Counted from the first letter of the stretch, positions 42,101 through 53,837 are shown. The stretch: 64,000 nucleotides of DNA from Siphlonurus alternatus (GCA_949825025.1 OX463779.1:43594249-43658248); one strand, 5' to 3'. Numbers and translations are program-made. Notes: generated from the letters alone by a model not told the origin.

Positions 42101-42936
42101 TCAAACATGATGGCGAGGTTTCGACTGTCTTGCAGACCGTCCAAAAGACCTCGAGGAGCAGCAGGCTGGTCATCAGTCGAGGTTCCGGCGACGGGGACAG
42201 GAGGAGCATGGACCACTTTGGTGGCACCCATGAACATGACGCCGATAAACTCCTTGTCCGAGACCATGATGTTATTCATCATTCGGTCCCGTACACACTG
42301 AAATCAATACAAATATTTTAAATAGTAGAAAGACCTTACTGTACAGTACAATTATTGTCAGACTGGGCCATTTGGCATGCGTGAGAATCATCAATACTGT
42401 ATTTCACTTGTTTTGTGCTGAAATGATAACGCTTCAGTATTTACGCTTTAAGATTACATGTGTAAAGTTGACATCTCCTTATGGCCGGAGTCACCTCACC
42501 TGAGCTACAACAGTGTTATTACATAATAAGCCGAGTTAGTCGACTTAGCACTCACAAGATTATGTATGTACATATATACTGTATTATGCATAATAATATA
42601 TTTATGCATACTGTACAGTATGCATACCAAAAGTTTTCCAGGTTCCTGTCTTTTTTACTTTGTATGATACTGTGTACTGTACCGGTAGTGTAATATAGCG
42701 CGCTTTATAATTTTAGTATTTTGTTAGGTGACAGCTAAATATGCATACACAATAATCCCGAGTAATGTAGCAAAGAAACTTACCTTCAAGCACCTTTGAA
42801 GATAACATTTTCCACTTTCATCCTCACCCTGGAACATTTTTTCCGTCGCATCGATACAAAAAATAAGACCCTGTCTGGTAGTCTCGTATGCAGGACTAAA
42901 ACCATCTGATTCTTGTTGTTCATCATCGATATCCAT
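36157..42936 (-). CDS. XRCC6: Ku70 (XRCC6), ten exons, without SAP domain
   Basis: Coding exons on the minus strand: 42784-42936, 42048-42297, 41742-41841, 40887-41061, 40292-40476, 39341-39431, 39205-39282, 38149-38281, 37373-37762, 36157-36515. All are GT-AG, phases agree, 637 residues. The N-terminal vWA-type domain is visible (GLIFCIDATEKMF, then a second acidic and hydrophobic part), followed by KELFLMTCDD, the Ku core (NFYSLFR, LFKGIAVDD, GFKPL, LLQACLESDVVAVCRLVMR) and the C-terminal arm (IRKLRLAFNHSFF, HFCAIEALAL). With Ku80 it forms the ring that binds broken DNA ends and starts non-homologous end joining. The usual C-terminal SAP domain is absent: residues about 560-625 are Arg-Gly and Ser/Thr/Glu-rich with two TKTESD repeats. 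The start codon lies 257 bp from the giant foldback element. Confidence 0.92.
39635..40021. mobile_element. TA-flanked foldback MITE, AGGTAGAGATAA subfamily, in Ku70 intron
   Basis: Left AGGTAGAGATAATGTCGAAC, right complement GGCGTTATCTCTACCT, flanked by TA. Arms of about 190 bp pair through CTGTTCGACGTAATCCC, TTTGATTAACATG and TAATATCTGCCTC. Located in Ku70 intron 5. Confidence 0.82.
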
Positions 42937-43192
42937 TGTAATTTATATCAGAATTTACAGAAGATTAAAAAAATCTTCAACAGATAAATCTATCCGGCAC
43001 ATTTGTAAACAAATGCAAATAAAAATGGCGCAGATCAAAATGCCAACTTCACAAAATAAAAACACTGAAAAAATATATTTTTTAATTTCAAGTTTTTTAC
43101 TAGTATTAATATTTTTTCAAGAAATTATTCAGTTAAAACAATTTTGATTATATTTATACTATTTTTTTTTTTGTGAGTTGTTTATTATTTTC
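42937..43192 (-). promoter_or_regulatory. Short Ku70 upstream region bounded by the foldback element
   Basis: Only 256 bp separate the Ku70 start codon from the terminus of the 15 kb element. No TATA box is certain. If Ku70 is expressed, its promoter is either here or inside the arm, which carries a CCAAT-containing segment (GACCAATCAGCG near 43443). Confidence 0.4.
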
Positions 43193-44000
43193 GGTACGAC
43201 AGGAGAATTCTTCGCTCTAACGTATACGAAAAGTAAGCACATGATAAAATTCTACGTGTAAATTGAAGGCCAATAAGAGTATTCATTAAGCGGCAAATTG
43301 CATAATTAGCGAGTAATTGAATTAATAAGATTACATGTTAATCATATGGAGGGATAAGAGGCCGCTAAATTTGGCAACGCAAGATGGATTCTCAACCACT
43401 TTGAACAGTCGTGAAGTTGGCATCGACACGAAAAAACCAATCCGACCAATCAGCGTTTAGATAGTTAATAGTTAAACCTTGTGCCAACAGATGGCCATAC
43501 TGTCCTCAAAAAGTGCGAAAGCGCACTAAAAATTTAAAAATCAAGGTTTTATCTACATTAAAATGTATTTTTGTTATTGTATATAATTATAATATTATAG
43601 TTTCATGACCAAATCGAAGCATGTTGCAAGATTACACGGCATATTAAATACATAAAAACGGCATTACTTAGAGAGAAACTCGCATAAAACGGAGATATAA
43701 TAATTATAAGTTTCTCAATTAGTTCACATAAGTACTTTATATGCATGTTATATATGCAATTAATTGCTGCATGGCATATAATTATGTGGCCGAGATTTAT
43801 TTCTTCCGACGGTTTCATTATAAAGAACTACTGCGTTGCCGAAATGATAATTTGAAACTATTATGTACCTAGCAAGCATGTTATATATAAATATCGATCT
43901 GTCCAAACATTTATTAAATATATATATATATATATATATATTAATATACATGGTATATAATTTTAAAATTAAATATTCACTTTATTTTAGATTAAATTGA
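43193..44000. repeat. Left outer arm of the giant inverted repeat
   Basis: Single-copy segment mirrored at 57240-58181. It includes a short frame of 71 codons (43603-43818, minus) whose mirror (57563-57778, plus) differs at two residues. No family is recognised, so conservation most likely reflects arm homogeneity rather than coding. It also holds an AT microsatellite (43918-43941). Confidence 0.8.
43918..43941. repeat. AT microsatellite, left arm
   Basis: About 12 AT units; the mirror site at 57406-57463 has about 29. Confidence 0.9.
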
Positions 44001-47000
44001 AATGTGGAATCAGATTTCTCCATGATGATTAAACATTGAATATAACTGTTGAGTTTTTATTAATCTAGTTTTTATTAATTCAATAATCTAGCATCCTGCA
44101 ATATTTTTCAACCATCTTTTTAACATTAATATGTTATATATTATATATCACAAATATTATATATTATAGCTCTCTGCAACTCATTATCTCAAAAAGTCAT
44201 TGCAAATATGGAGAATCTTAACAAATGAATTTAGAATGAAAATATTATACATAAAAAATTTTTGATTATACTACACAGGAGACATATATGAAACTCTTTC
44301 GAAGTTATTTTTCTAAGTTTTGAGGTTATAACAATTTACTGAACAAATTTAGTATGATATATATATATACGAATTAAATTTAATGTCGTTGTAATTAACA
44401 GCAGAGGAATCTTTTAAAATGATTCTGAAATGGCAATAAAGAATTTTCTGTTATATATTACAGGGAACAACTTTTTGATTCACATTTTTCTGAGTTTTAA
44501 TGTTAATATATTTGTTGAATTAGATTCCAATGTTTAAATATATAATCAAAATTTTCATGTCGCGTCGTTGAAAAAGCGGGAAATTTGTCGATTGATTGTA
44601 AAATGGTTTTAAACAATTTTCTGAGGTGGTGATGATCAACTTTCTCCCTGACATTTTCCTGAATTTTGATGTACTAATTAATGCATTATTTTACTATGTT
44701 AAAAATACTATTAAATATTCAAGGACGTTGTAACAGCAGGAAACTTGACGAATGAATCTAAATTGAATTTAAAGTAATTTCTGAGGTGGTAATGATCAAC
44801 TTTCTCCCTGACATTTTCCTGAATTTTGATGTTACCATTATAATTAATGCATTATTTAATTTACTTTGTTAAATACACTATTCAATATTCAAGACGTTGT
44901 AACAGCAGGAAACTTGACGAATGAATCTGAAATGAATATAAAGTTATTTCTGAGGTGGTAATGATCAACTTTCTCCCTGATATTTTCCTGAATTTTGATG
45001 TTACTAATTAATGCATTATTTTACTATGTTAAGTATCATACTATTATATATTCAAGGACGTTGTAACAGCAGGGAACTTGACGAATTGATCTAAAATGAA
45101 TATAAAGTAATTTCTGAGGTGGTATTGATCAACTTTTTCCCTGACATTTTCCTGAATTTTGATGTTACTAATTAATGCATTATTTTACTTTGTTAAATAC
45201 ACTATTCAATATTCAAGACGTTGTAACAGCAGGAAACTTGACGAATGAATCTGAAATGAATATAAAGTAATTTCTGAGGTGGTAATGATCAACTTTCTCC
45301 CTGACATTTTCCTGAATTTTGATGTTACTAATTAATGCATTATTTTACTTTGTTAAATACACTATTAAATATTCAAGACGTTGTAACAGCAGGAAACTTG
45401 ACGAATGAATCTGAAATGAATATTAAGTAATTTCTGAGGTGGTAATGATCAACTTTCTCCCTGACATTTTCCTGAATTTTGATGTTACTAATTAATGCAT
45501 TATTTTACTATGTTAAATACACTATTCAATATTCAAGGACGTTGTAACAGCAGGGAACTTGACGAATGAATCTGAAATGAATATAAAGTAATTTCTGAGG
45601 TGGTAATGATCAACTTTCTCCCTGACATTTTCCTGAATTTTGATGTTACTAATTAATGCATTATTTTACAATGTTAAATATACTATTAAATATTCAAGGA
45701 CGTTGTAACAGCAGGGAACTTGACGAATTGATCTAAAATGAATATAAAGTACTTTCTGAGGTGGTATTGATCAACTTTCTCCCTGACATTTTCCTAAATT
45801 TTGATGTACTAATTAATGCATTATTTTACTATGTTAAATATACTATTAAACATTCAAGGACGTTGTAACAGCAGGAAACTTGACGAATGAATCTGAAATG
45901 AATATAAAGTAATTTCTGAGGTGGTAATGATCAACTTTCTCCCTGACATTTTCCTGAATTTTGATGTTACTAATTAATGCATTATATTACTATGTTGAGT
46001 ACACTATTAAATATTCAAGGACGTTGTAACAGCAGGGAACTTGACGAATGAATCTGAAATGAATATAAAGTAATTTCTGAGGTGGTAATGATCAACTTTC
46101 TCCCTGACATTTTCCTGAATTTTGATGCTACTAATTAATGCATTATTTTACAATGTTAAATATACTATTAAATATTCAAGACGTTGTAACAGCAGGAAAC
46201 TTGACGAATGAATCTGAAATGAATATAAAGTAATTTCTGAAGTGGTAATGATCAACTTTCTCCCTGACATTTTCCTGAATTTTGATGTTACTAATTAATG
46301 CATTATTTTACTTTGTTAAATACACTATTAAATATTCAAGACGTTGTAACAGCAGGAAACTTGACGAATGAATCTGAAATGAATATTAAGTAATTTCTGA
46401 GGTGGTAATGATCAACTTTCTCCCTGACATTTTCCTGAATTTTGATGTTACTAATTAATGCATTATTTTACTATGTTAAATATACTATTAAATATTCAAG
46501 GACGTTGTAACAGCAGGAAACTTGACGAATGAATCTGAAATGAATATAAAGTAATTTCTGAGGTGGTAATGATCAACTTTCTCCCTGACATTTTCCTGAA
46601 TTTTGATGTTACTAATTAATGCATTATTTTACAATGTTAAATATACTATTAAATATTCAAGACGTTGTAACAGCAGGAAACTTGACGAATGAATCTGAAA
46701 TGAATATAAAGTAATTTCTGAAGTGGTAATGATCAACTTTCTCCCTGACATTTTCCTGAATTTTGATGTTACTAATTAATGCATTATTTTACTTTGTTAA
46801 ATACACTATTAAATATTCAAGACGTTGTAACAGCAGGAAACTTGACGAATGAATCTGAAATGAATATTAAGTAATTTCTGAGGTGGTAATGATCAACTTT
46901 CTCCCTGACATTTTCCTGAATTTTGATGTTACTAATTAATGCATTATTTTACTATGTTAAATATACTATTAAATATTCAAGGACGTTGTAACAGCAGGAA

Positions 47001-49578
47001 ACTTGACGAATGAATCTGAAATGAATATAAAGTAATTTCTGAGGTGGTAATGATCAACTTTCTCCCTGACATTTTCCTGAATTTTGATGTTACTAATTAA
47101 TGCATTATTTTACAATGTTAAATATACTATTAAATATTCAAGGACGTTGTAACAGCAGGGAACTTGACGAATTGATCTAAAATGAATATAAAGTAATTTC
47201 TGAGGTGGTATTGATCAACTTTCTCCCTGACATTTTCCTAAATTTTGATGTACTAATTAATGCATTATTTTACTATATGTTAAATATACTATTAAACATT
47301 CAAGGACGTTGTAACAGCAGGAAACTTGACGAATGAATCTGAAATGAATATAAAGTAATTTCTGAGGTGGTAATGATCAACTTTCTCCCTGACATTTTCC
47401 TGAAATTTGATGTTACTAATTAATGCATTATTTTACTATGTTAAATACACTATTCAATATTCAAGACGTTGTAACAGCAGGAAACTTGACGAATGAATCT
47501 GAAATGAATATAATGTTATTTCTGAGGTGGTAATGATCAACTTTCTCCCTGATATTTTCCTGAATTTTGATGTTACTAATTAATGCATTATTTTACTATG
47601 TTAAGTATCATACTATTATATATTCAAGGACGTTGTAACAGCAGGGAACTTGACGAATTGATCTAAAATGAATATAAAGTAATTTCTGAGGTGGTATTGA
47701 TCAACTTTCTCCCTAACATTTTCCTGAATTTTGATGTTACTAATTAATGCATTATTTTACTTTGTTAAATACACTATTCAATATTCAAGACGTTGTAACA
47801 GCAGGAAACTTGACGAATGAATCTGAAATGAATATAAAGTAATTTCTGAGGTGGTATTGATCAACTTTCTCCCTGACATTTTCCTGAATTTTGATGTACT
47901 AATTAATGCATTATTTTACTTTGTTAAATACACTATTAAATATTCAAGGACGTTGTAACAGCAGGAAACTTGACGAATGAATCTGAAATGAATATAAAGT
48001 AATTTCTGAGGTGGTAATGATCAACTTTCTCCCTGACATTTTCCTGATTTTTGATGTTACTAATTAATGCTTTATTATACTTTGTTAAATACACAATTAA
48101 ATATTCAAGACGTTGTAACAGCAGGAAACTTGACGAATGAATCTGAAATGAATATTAAGTAATTTCTGAGGTGGTAATGATCAACTTTCTCCCTGACATT
48201 TTCCTGAATTTTGATGTTACTAATTAATGCATTATTATACTTTGTTAAATACACTATTAAATATTCAAGACGTTGTAACAGCAGGAAACTTGACGAATGA
48301 ATCTGAAATGAATATAAAGTTATTTCTGAGGTGGTAATGATCAACTTTCTCCCTGATATTTTCCTGAATTTTGATGTTACTAATTAATGCATTATTTTAC
48401 TATGTTAAGTATCATACTATTATATATTCAAGGACGTTGTAACAGCAGGGAACTTGACGAATTGATCTAAAATGAATATAAAGTAATTTCTGAGGTGGTA
48501 TTGATCAACTTTCTCCCTAACATTTTCCTGAATTTTGATGTTACTAATTAATGCATTATTTTACTTTGTTAAATACACTATTCAATATTCAAGACGTTGT
48601 AACAGCAGGAAACTTGACGAATGAATCTGAAATGAATATAAAGTAATTTCTGAGGTGGTAATGATCAACTTTCTCCCTGACATTTTCCTGAATTTTGATG
48701 TTACTAATTAATGCATTATTTTACTATGTTGAGTACACTATTAAATATTCAAGGACGTTGTAACAGCAGGGAACTTGACGAATTGATCTAAAATGAATAT
48801 AAAGTACTTTCTGAGGTGGTATTGATCAACTTTCTCCCTGACATTTTCCTGAATTTTTATGTACTAATTAATGCATTATTTTACTTTGTTAAATACACTA
48901 TTCAATATTCAAGACGTTGTAACAGCAGGAAACTTGACGAATGAATCTGAAATGAATATAAAGTAATTTCTGAGGTGGTAATGATCAACTTTCTCCCTGA
49001 CATTTTCCTGAATTTTGATGTTACTAATTAATGCATTATTTTACTTTGTTAAATACACTATTAAATATTCAAGACGTTGTAACAGCAGGAAACTTGACGA
49101 ATGAATCTGAAATGAATATTAAGTAATTTCTGAGGTGGTAATGATCAACTTTCTCCCTGACATTTTCCTGATTTTTGATGTTACTAATTAATGCATTATT
49201 ATACTTTGTTAAATACACTATTAATTAAATATTCAAGACGTTGTAACAGCAGGAAACTTGACAAATTGATCTAAAATGAATATAAAGTAATTTCTGAGGT
49301 GGTATTGATCAACTTTCTCCCTGACATTTTCCTGAATTTTGATGTACTAATTAATGCATTATTTTACTATGTTAAATATACTATTAAACATTCAAGGACG
49401 TTGTAACAGCAGGAAACTTGACGAATGAATCTAAATTGAATTTAAAGTAATTTCTAAAGTGGTAATGATCAACTTTCTCCCTGACATTTTCCTGAATTTT
49501 GATGTTAAAATTTAATGGAATATCTTACTATGTTAAATTATACACTATTAAATATTCAAGGACGTTGTAACAGCAGGC
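44000..49578. repeat. Left-arm satellite array, monomer about 160 bp, about 31 homogeneous copies
   Basis: The landmark GACGTTGTAACAGCAGG recurs from 44724 to 49561 at intervals of about 160-169 bp (31 occurrences). Each monomer also has CTTGACGAATGAATCT, TTTCTGAGGTGGTA, TGATCAACTTTCTCCCTGAC and ACTAATTAATGCATTA. Left of about 44560 monomers become recognisable only by fragments (for example TTAACAGCAGAGGAATC near 44398 and AAAGCGGGAAATTTG near 44573), an edge-decay pattern typical of satellites. Larger duplicated blocks of about 480 and 803 bp are visible. Confidence 0.92.
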
Positions 49579-50664
49579 GAGCGGAAAACGTGATGCAACC
49601 TCCTCCCATAAGGATAACATGGGAAACGCATCCTTTTCCCGAATAACTTTTTTTTTACGTCATTGACATGGTGTTTTTCGACGAATCCTGTTAAAACTAG
49701 GCGTCTCACGCAAAAAAAATATGCGTTTCAAGAATGTGGGTCCTACGGGGCCCGCAGGGCCCCTCCTCGAATGTACGCGTTTTGGATCCATAATGGCGGG
49801 CGAGCGCAACGTCCCACAACTTTGTTGTGACATTTTATGGACTCTACACCATGTGCCCTTCAATTTGATACCCGACTCGACCCTCTGCGACTACCGGAAG
49901 TGCGTTTTTTCGAAAACGAAAGTTGGGTCTCAAATCCCCATAAGAATAACATGGGGCCATTTGATTAGCATTGCGGGCGGATCTGCCGGCCAAAATACCC
50001 GTTTTTTACGGGTTGCGCCAAACTCGGGGAAGAAATTTTTTTTCGAGCAAACTCTCGACGGGAAGTTGTAGAGGACCCAAAACAATGCCCAAAAACCAAT
50101 TTTGGGAATTTTCCGGCACATAGGGGGTCCACGCGGCCCGATCCAAGATACTAATTTTTCGATATCCAAAATCCCGATTTCGGGAAAGTATTTGTCCCGA
50201 AAATTTTTTTGTCCAAATTTTCTAGACCAGTTTTTTGAGCCGGACAAGATGCAGTCTTCAGATTTAAGCTGCGACCCATAGTTCTCGAGATTTTTGAATT
50301 TTTATGTTTTTGACAAAAATTTCAGAAGGAGTACGTACCCCTTCTCTCACCGCTTATACATGGGGAAGATAGGGGGAAAAATCGAAATTGAGTTTTCGAC
50401 GGTTTCTGACTATATCAAGCACGCTGATCACGAATCTGGCCTCGGATTTTGCAGATCTCGAAAAACAAGATGGCGGCGGGCGAAATACCTATTTTTCGTA
50501 TATGCACTATATTCTGCTCGAATTTCATGCATTTTTTTCAATGTACAGGTGTTTTTTTATGGGTAATTAAAATAATAAATTGACTTTCTATAGGTAAAAA
50601 CATCCCTGGAGTTTAAAAATGACCATTATTTAACGATAAGAAAAATACTTTAATTGTTATTCAA

Positions 50665-50850
50665 TTTTAAGCGAGGCGAGGAACGAGCCGAGCTGCGTAT
50701 GAGTTGGCAATGTTATTCATTGCCCTCACGCATCTATCAAAGAATTTTAAGCGAGGCGAGGAACGAGCCGAGCTGTATTTCGAAAGGCCAACACTATCTT
50801 ATTCCATTGTATGGATAGGCGAGGTCTCCGAAGGAGCCGAGCTGCGTATG
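50665..50850. repeat. Three short direct repeats, GCGAGGCGAGGAACGAGC type
   Basis: Copies at about 50665-50700, 50745-50775 and 50818-50850 share GAGGCGAGGAACGAGCCGAG, followed in two cases by CTGCGTATGA. The first two are preceded by TTTTAA. They sit inside the Helitron-like insertion. Function unknown. Confidence 0.7.
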
Positions 50851-50997
50851 AATGGCGGACCCGTGACGAACGCGCGCATGTTTTTTATTCTTACGCGTTG
50901 CGAGCCATATCAAACTTCCCTCTACAGTCCAGTTTCATGTTAAATTATGCCAGAAACTCGAATTTAGTTCTTTCGAGAACCGGAAATGAACGGGGAA

Positions 50998-51188
50998 GGC
51001 GGGAAATTCAAAAAAATAAAGCGGGCGGCAATATTTAAAGCTGCTGGCGATCATTATTGGGTGGGAAACACGTTTCATGCATATTATATCGCGCGTGCAC
51101 CGCGGTTTGAACGGTTTCCCGCCAACATTCAAGAGGCCCCGTAATGTGCATGACGTCACAGCTTGTGGATCGTCGTTGCCATGGCAAC
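50998..51188. promoter_or_regulatory. Cluster of E2F, CRE and X-box consensus motifs
   Basis: Within 190 bp lie GGCGGGAAA (50998-51006) and TTTCCCGCC (51115-51123), both E2F-type sites, a full CRE TGACGTCA (51151-51158) and a perfect palindromic RFX X-box GTTGCCATGGCAAC (51175-51188). The sequence is CpG-rich. About 140 bp downstream, CTTGCAAGGTAAAATG could be an exon end with a splice donor. This resembles a host promoter and first exon carried inside the insertion; which gene it came from is unknown. Confidence 0.45.
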
Positions 51189-51811
51189 GGGTAAACAAGC
51201 ATTGTTGGGAACGGCGAGGGGACGTGATTACAAAATTTCCGAGAATGTCGTTGACGTTCTCAACAGTCATTCGTTCTCTGACCGCCGACTAGCGAGGTTG
51301 ACTCAGATACAAAGACTTGCAAGGTAAAATGTGAATGGTTATATACTGAATTTATTTTAAATCTCTGTCCGCTACCAGGTTCCTTCTGATAAGCTTCCTT
51401 CCGCTTTTCGGTTTCCCGGTTTCATCCGATTAAAAAGTCCTACCGAATTCCGCTTTCCCGGTTTCATCCGATTAAGGAGCCCCACCTTCTACGATTCGCT
51501 TTGCTGTTGCTGACGACTTTGTAATAAATGGTGACAAAAGAAAGTGGAACTACTCGACTCAGAGGTGCTGTATCTTCGCTTTATTTATTATTTTTTATAA
51601 CTATTTTTATTTATTTTTTATTTCTGTATATTTTTTGATGCAAATATTTTTCACAACATGATTATTATCAAATCCAAGAACCCTATTAAAAACCCCTGCA
51701 ATTTCTTCGAACCCGTTGAAACTTTTTTTGAAAAATTAAGACTGCCATGGCATTGCAAATGATCACTGCACACTGATTTGGGGCCTTTTCGTAAAGGCCC
51801 CCCTGCCCTAG

Positions 51812-52080
51812 TTTTACTATGTTAAATATACTATTAAATATTCAAGGACGTTGTAACAGCAGGAAACTTGACGAATGAATCTAAATTGAATTTAAAGTAA
51901 TTTCTGAGGTGGTAATGATCAACTTTCTCCCTGTCATTTTCGTGAATTTTGATGTTAATATTTAATGGATTATTTTACTATGTTAAGTATACTATTAAAT
52001 ATTCATGGACGTTGTAACAGCAGGAAATTTGACACATGATTGTAAAATGATTTTAAACAATTTCCTGCGTTACTGATGAT
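51812..52080. repeat. Satellite remainder right of the insertion (two monomers)
   Basis: Two further copies of the 160-bp monomer, with landmarks at about 51847 and 52010. The second has the diverged form ATTTGACACATGATTG that is mirrored at 54026-54055 in the right arm. Confidence 0.85.
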
Positions 52081-52082
52081 CA

Positions 52083-52497
52083 ACTTTCTTCGGTATCCGG
52101 AGAACTCGGAGCGCGGTCAACTGGGAGCCGGACAGCTCGGAGCCAAACGTGCTTCTAGGACAACTCGGAGCACGGACAGCTCGGAGCGCGGACATCCTGG
52201 AGCCAAGGCAGGACAACTCGGAGCACGGACAGCTCGGAGCGCGGACATCCTGGAGCCAAGGCAGGATAACTCGGAGCACGGACAGCTCGGAGCGCGGCAT
52301 CCTGGAGCCAAGGCAGGACAACTCGGAGCACGGACAGTTCGGAGCGCGGACATCCTGGAGCCAAGGCAGGACAACTCGGAGCACGGACAGCTCGGAGCGC
52401 GGACATCCTGGAGCCTAGGTAGGAATACTCGGAGCACGGACAGCTCGGAGCGCGGACATCCTGGAGCCTAGCTAGGACAACTCGGGGCACCGCTTTA
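52083..52497. repeat. GC-rich tandem repeat, about 53 bp unit, left arm
   Basis: About six to seven copies containing CTCGGAGCACGGACAGCTC, GGAGCGCGGACATCCTGGAG and CCAAGGCAGGACAA. Some copies lack a base (for example GCGCGGCATCC near 52294). Mirrored at 53431-53833. The unit is not a multiple of three and all frames stay open on both strands, so long translations here are not proteins. Confidence 0.9.
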
Positions 52498-53430
52498 TTT
52501 AAATTACAATTAATGAATTTCAAAATAAAATTGATATATGCCGAGAATGTATCGTTAATCGTAACATTTATTGTTATATTTATATTACTTATATTTATTA
52601 CGTATGTACAAAAAAATTATCAAGTTTTCTGATCTGATGTATCTGATAAGAGATAATCCAAAAATTATATCATGAATTATTATTATATTATTAAATTTCT
52701 GCAAATTAATATTATACAACCTATTTTTTTTTTTTCTGCCAAAAAGATTTCATTTTGTTATATTTGCATGCTTTTAAACTTTTAACTTTTAAATATTTTA
52801 TGCAATATTGATTTTATAAAAAAAGAAAAATTATGAGTTGGACTTATCTAAAATATTTACAGAAATTATCTATCTACTTTTTAGTCTCCTTTCTCAAAGT
52901 TTACCAACTTAAATTCATTTTTAAGTTTATTGTATATCTAAATTTAGTAATTAAATAATACAGCACAAAGATTTTATCAAAACTGTGTACTTTATTATTT
53001 CACATAATATTATATTAGATTATCAAAATGATTCCTAACTTATGTAATGTCATTTACTATAAACAAAAGTATTCACAATGTTCAATTAACAATGATCGTC
53101 ATGGGAAAGTTGATACAGCATGTGTTGCGTTAACTTACTGCTAATTGAATCATTAATCAGCCTAGGAATTAATCAGTCATTAATCAGTAAGATAATGCCA
53201 CCAGTGTTAAAAAAAAAAAGTGAACATTTGACCGCATAAGGTTAACTTTACTTCCATATATTACACAGTAAAACGTACCTCACTGTTGCATCATCAGAAA
53301 CGTAATAAATATAATTAATAAATAATATAATATAAGTAATATAACAATAAATGTTACGATTAACGATACATTCTCGGAATATATCAATTTTTATTTTTAA
53401 ATTCATTAATTGTAATTTAAATAAAACGGT
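52498..53430. other. AT-rich inner stem and loop at the centre of the foldback
   Basis: The first and last roughly 110 bp still pair (TAATCGTAACATTTATTGTT against AACAATAAATGTTACGATTA), while the middle (about 52600-53320) is single-copy and AT-rich with no recognisable gene. A family-B-like fragment (AGATAATGCCACCAGTGTTA near 53189) is present. Confidence 0.75.
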
Positions 53431-53833
53431 GCCCCGAGTTGTCCTAGCTAGGCTCCAGGATGTCCGCGCTCCGAGCTGTCCGTGCTCCGAGTTGTCCTAC
53501 CTAGGCTCCAGGATGTCCGCGCTCCGAGCTGTCCGTGCTCCGAGTTGTCCTGCCTTGGCTCCAGGATGTCCGCGCTCCGAACTGTCCGTGCTCCGAGTTG
53601 TCCTGCCTTGGCTCCAGGATGACGCGCTCCGAGCTGTTCGTGCTCCGAGTTATCCTGCCTTGGCTCCAGGATGTCCGCGCTCCGAGCTGTCCGTGCTCCG
53701 AGTTGTCCTGCCTTGGCTCCAGGATGTCCGCGCTCCGAGCTGTCCGTGCTCCGAGTTGTCCTAGAAACACGTTTGGCTCCGAGCTGTCCGGCTCCCAGTT
53801 GACCGCGCTCCGAGTTCTCCGGATACCGAAGAA
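53431..53833. repeat. GC-rich tandem repeat, about 53 bp unit, right arm
   Basis: Inverted counterpart of 52083-52497, again about six to seven copies, ending TTCTCCGGATACCGAAGAAAG. Unlike the left arm, the shortened copy lies in a different base context (ATGACGCGCTCC near 53619), showing independent small changes. Confidence 0.9.
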
Positions 53834-53837
53834 AGTT

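Larger units (their letters stand above)
49579..51811 (+). mobile_element. CpG-rich 2.2 kb insertion with Helitron-type 3' end
   Basis: This block interrupts the left satellite array and has no counterpart in the right arm. Its right end has a perfect 9-bp stem (GGGGCCTTT, loop TCGT, AAAGGCCCC; 51780-51801), a six-base spacer and CTAG (51808-51811), followed by host T: the classical Helitron 3' terminus inserting between A and T. The left junction is not a canonical TC after A, and satellite phase does not match across the insertion, so the 5' end has been lost or rearranged. The interior is rich in CpG, unlike all surroundings, and contains two CCCATAAG-ATAACATGGG words (about 49605 and 49938). 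No Rep/helicase frame is present, so it is non-autonomous. Confidence 0.65.

Noticed and set aside
43603..43818. 71-codon frame with a mirrored copy at 57563-57778
   Set aside because: Near-identity is expected because the whole arm is duplicated. No family resemblance or codon signal was seen.
44000..49578. CRISPR-like array
   Set aside because: Regular spacing comes from a 160-bp satellite with no short repeats separated by unique spacers, in a eukaryotic genome.
49579..51811. Bacterial contamination or an integrated prokaryotic segment
   Set aside because: CpG-rich composition stands out, but there are no coding frames of bacterial type and the right end has a Helitron signature.
52076..52523. 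Overlapping open frames of 89-131 codons on both strands across the GC-rich repeat
   Set aside because: The unit of about 53 bp is not a multiple of three and all frames stay open in both directions, so these are products of the tandem repeat, not proteins.
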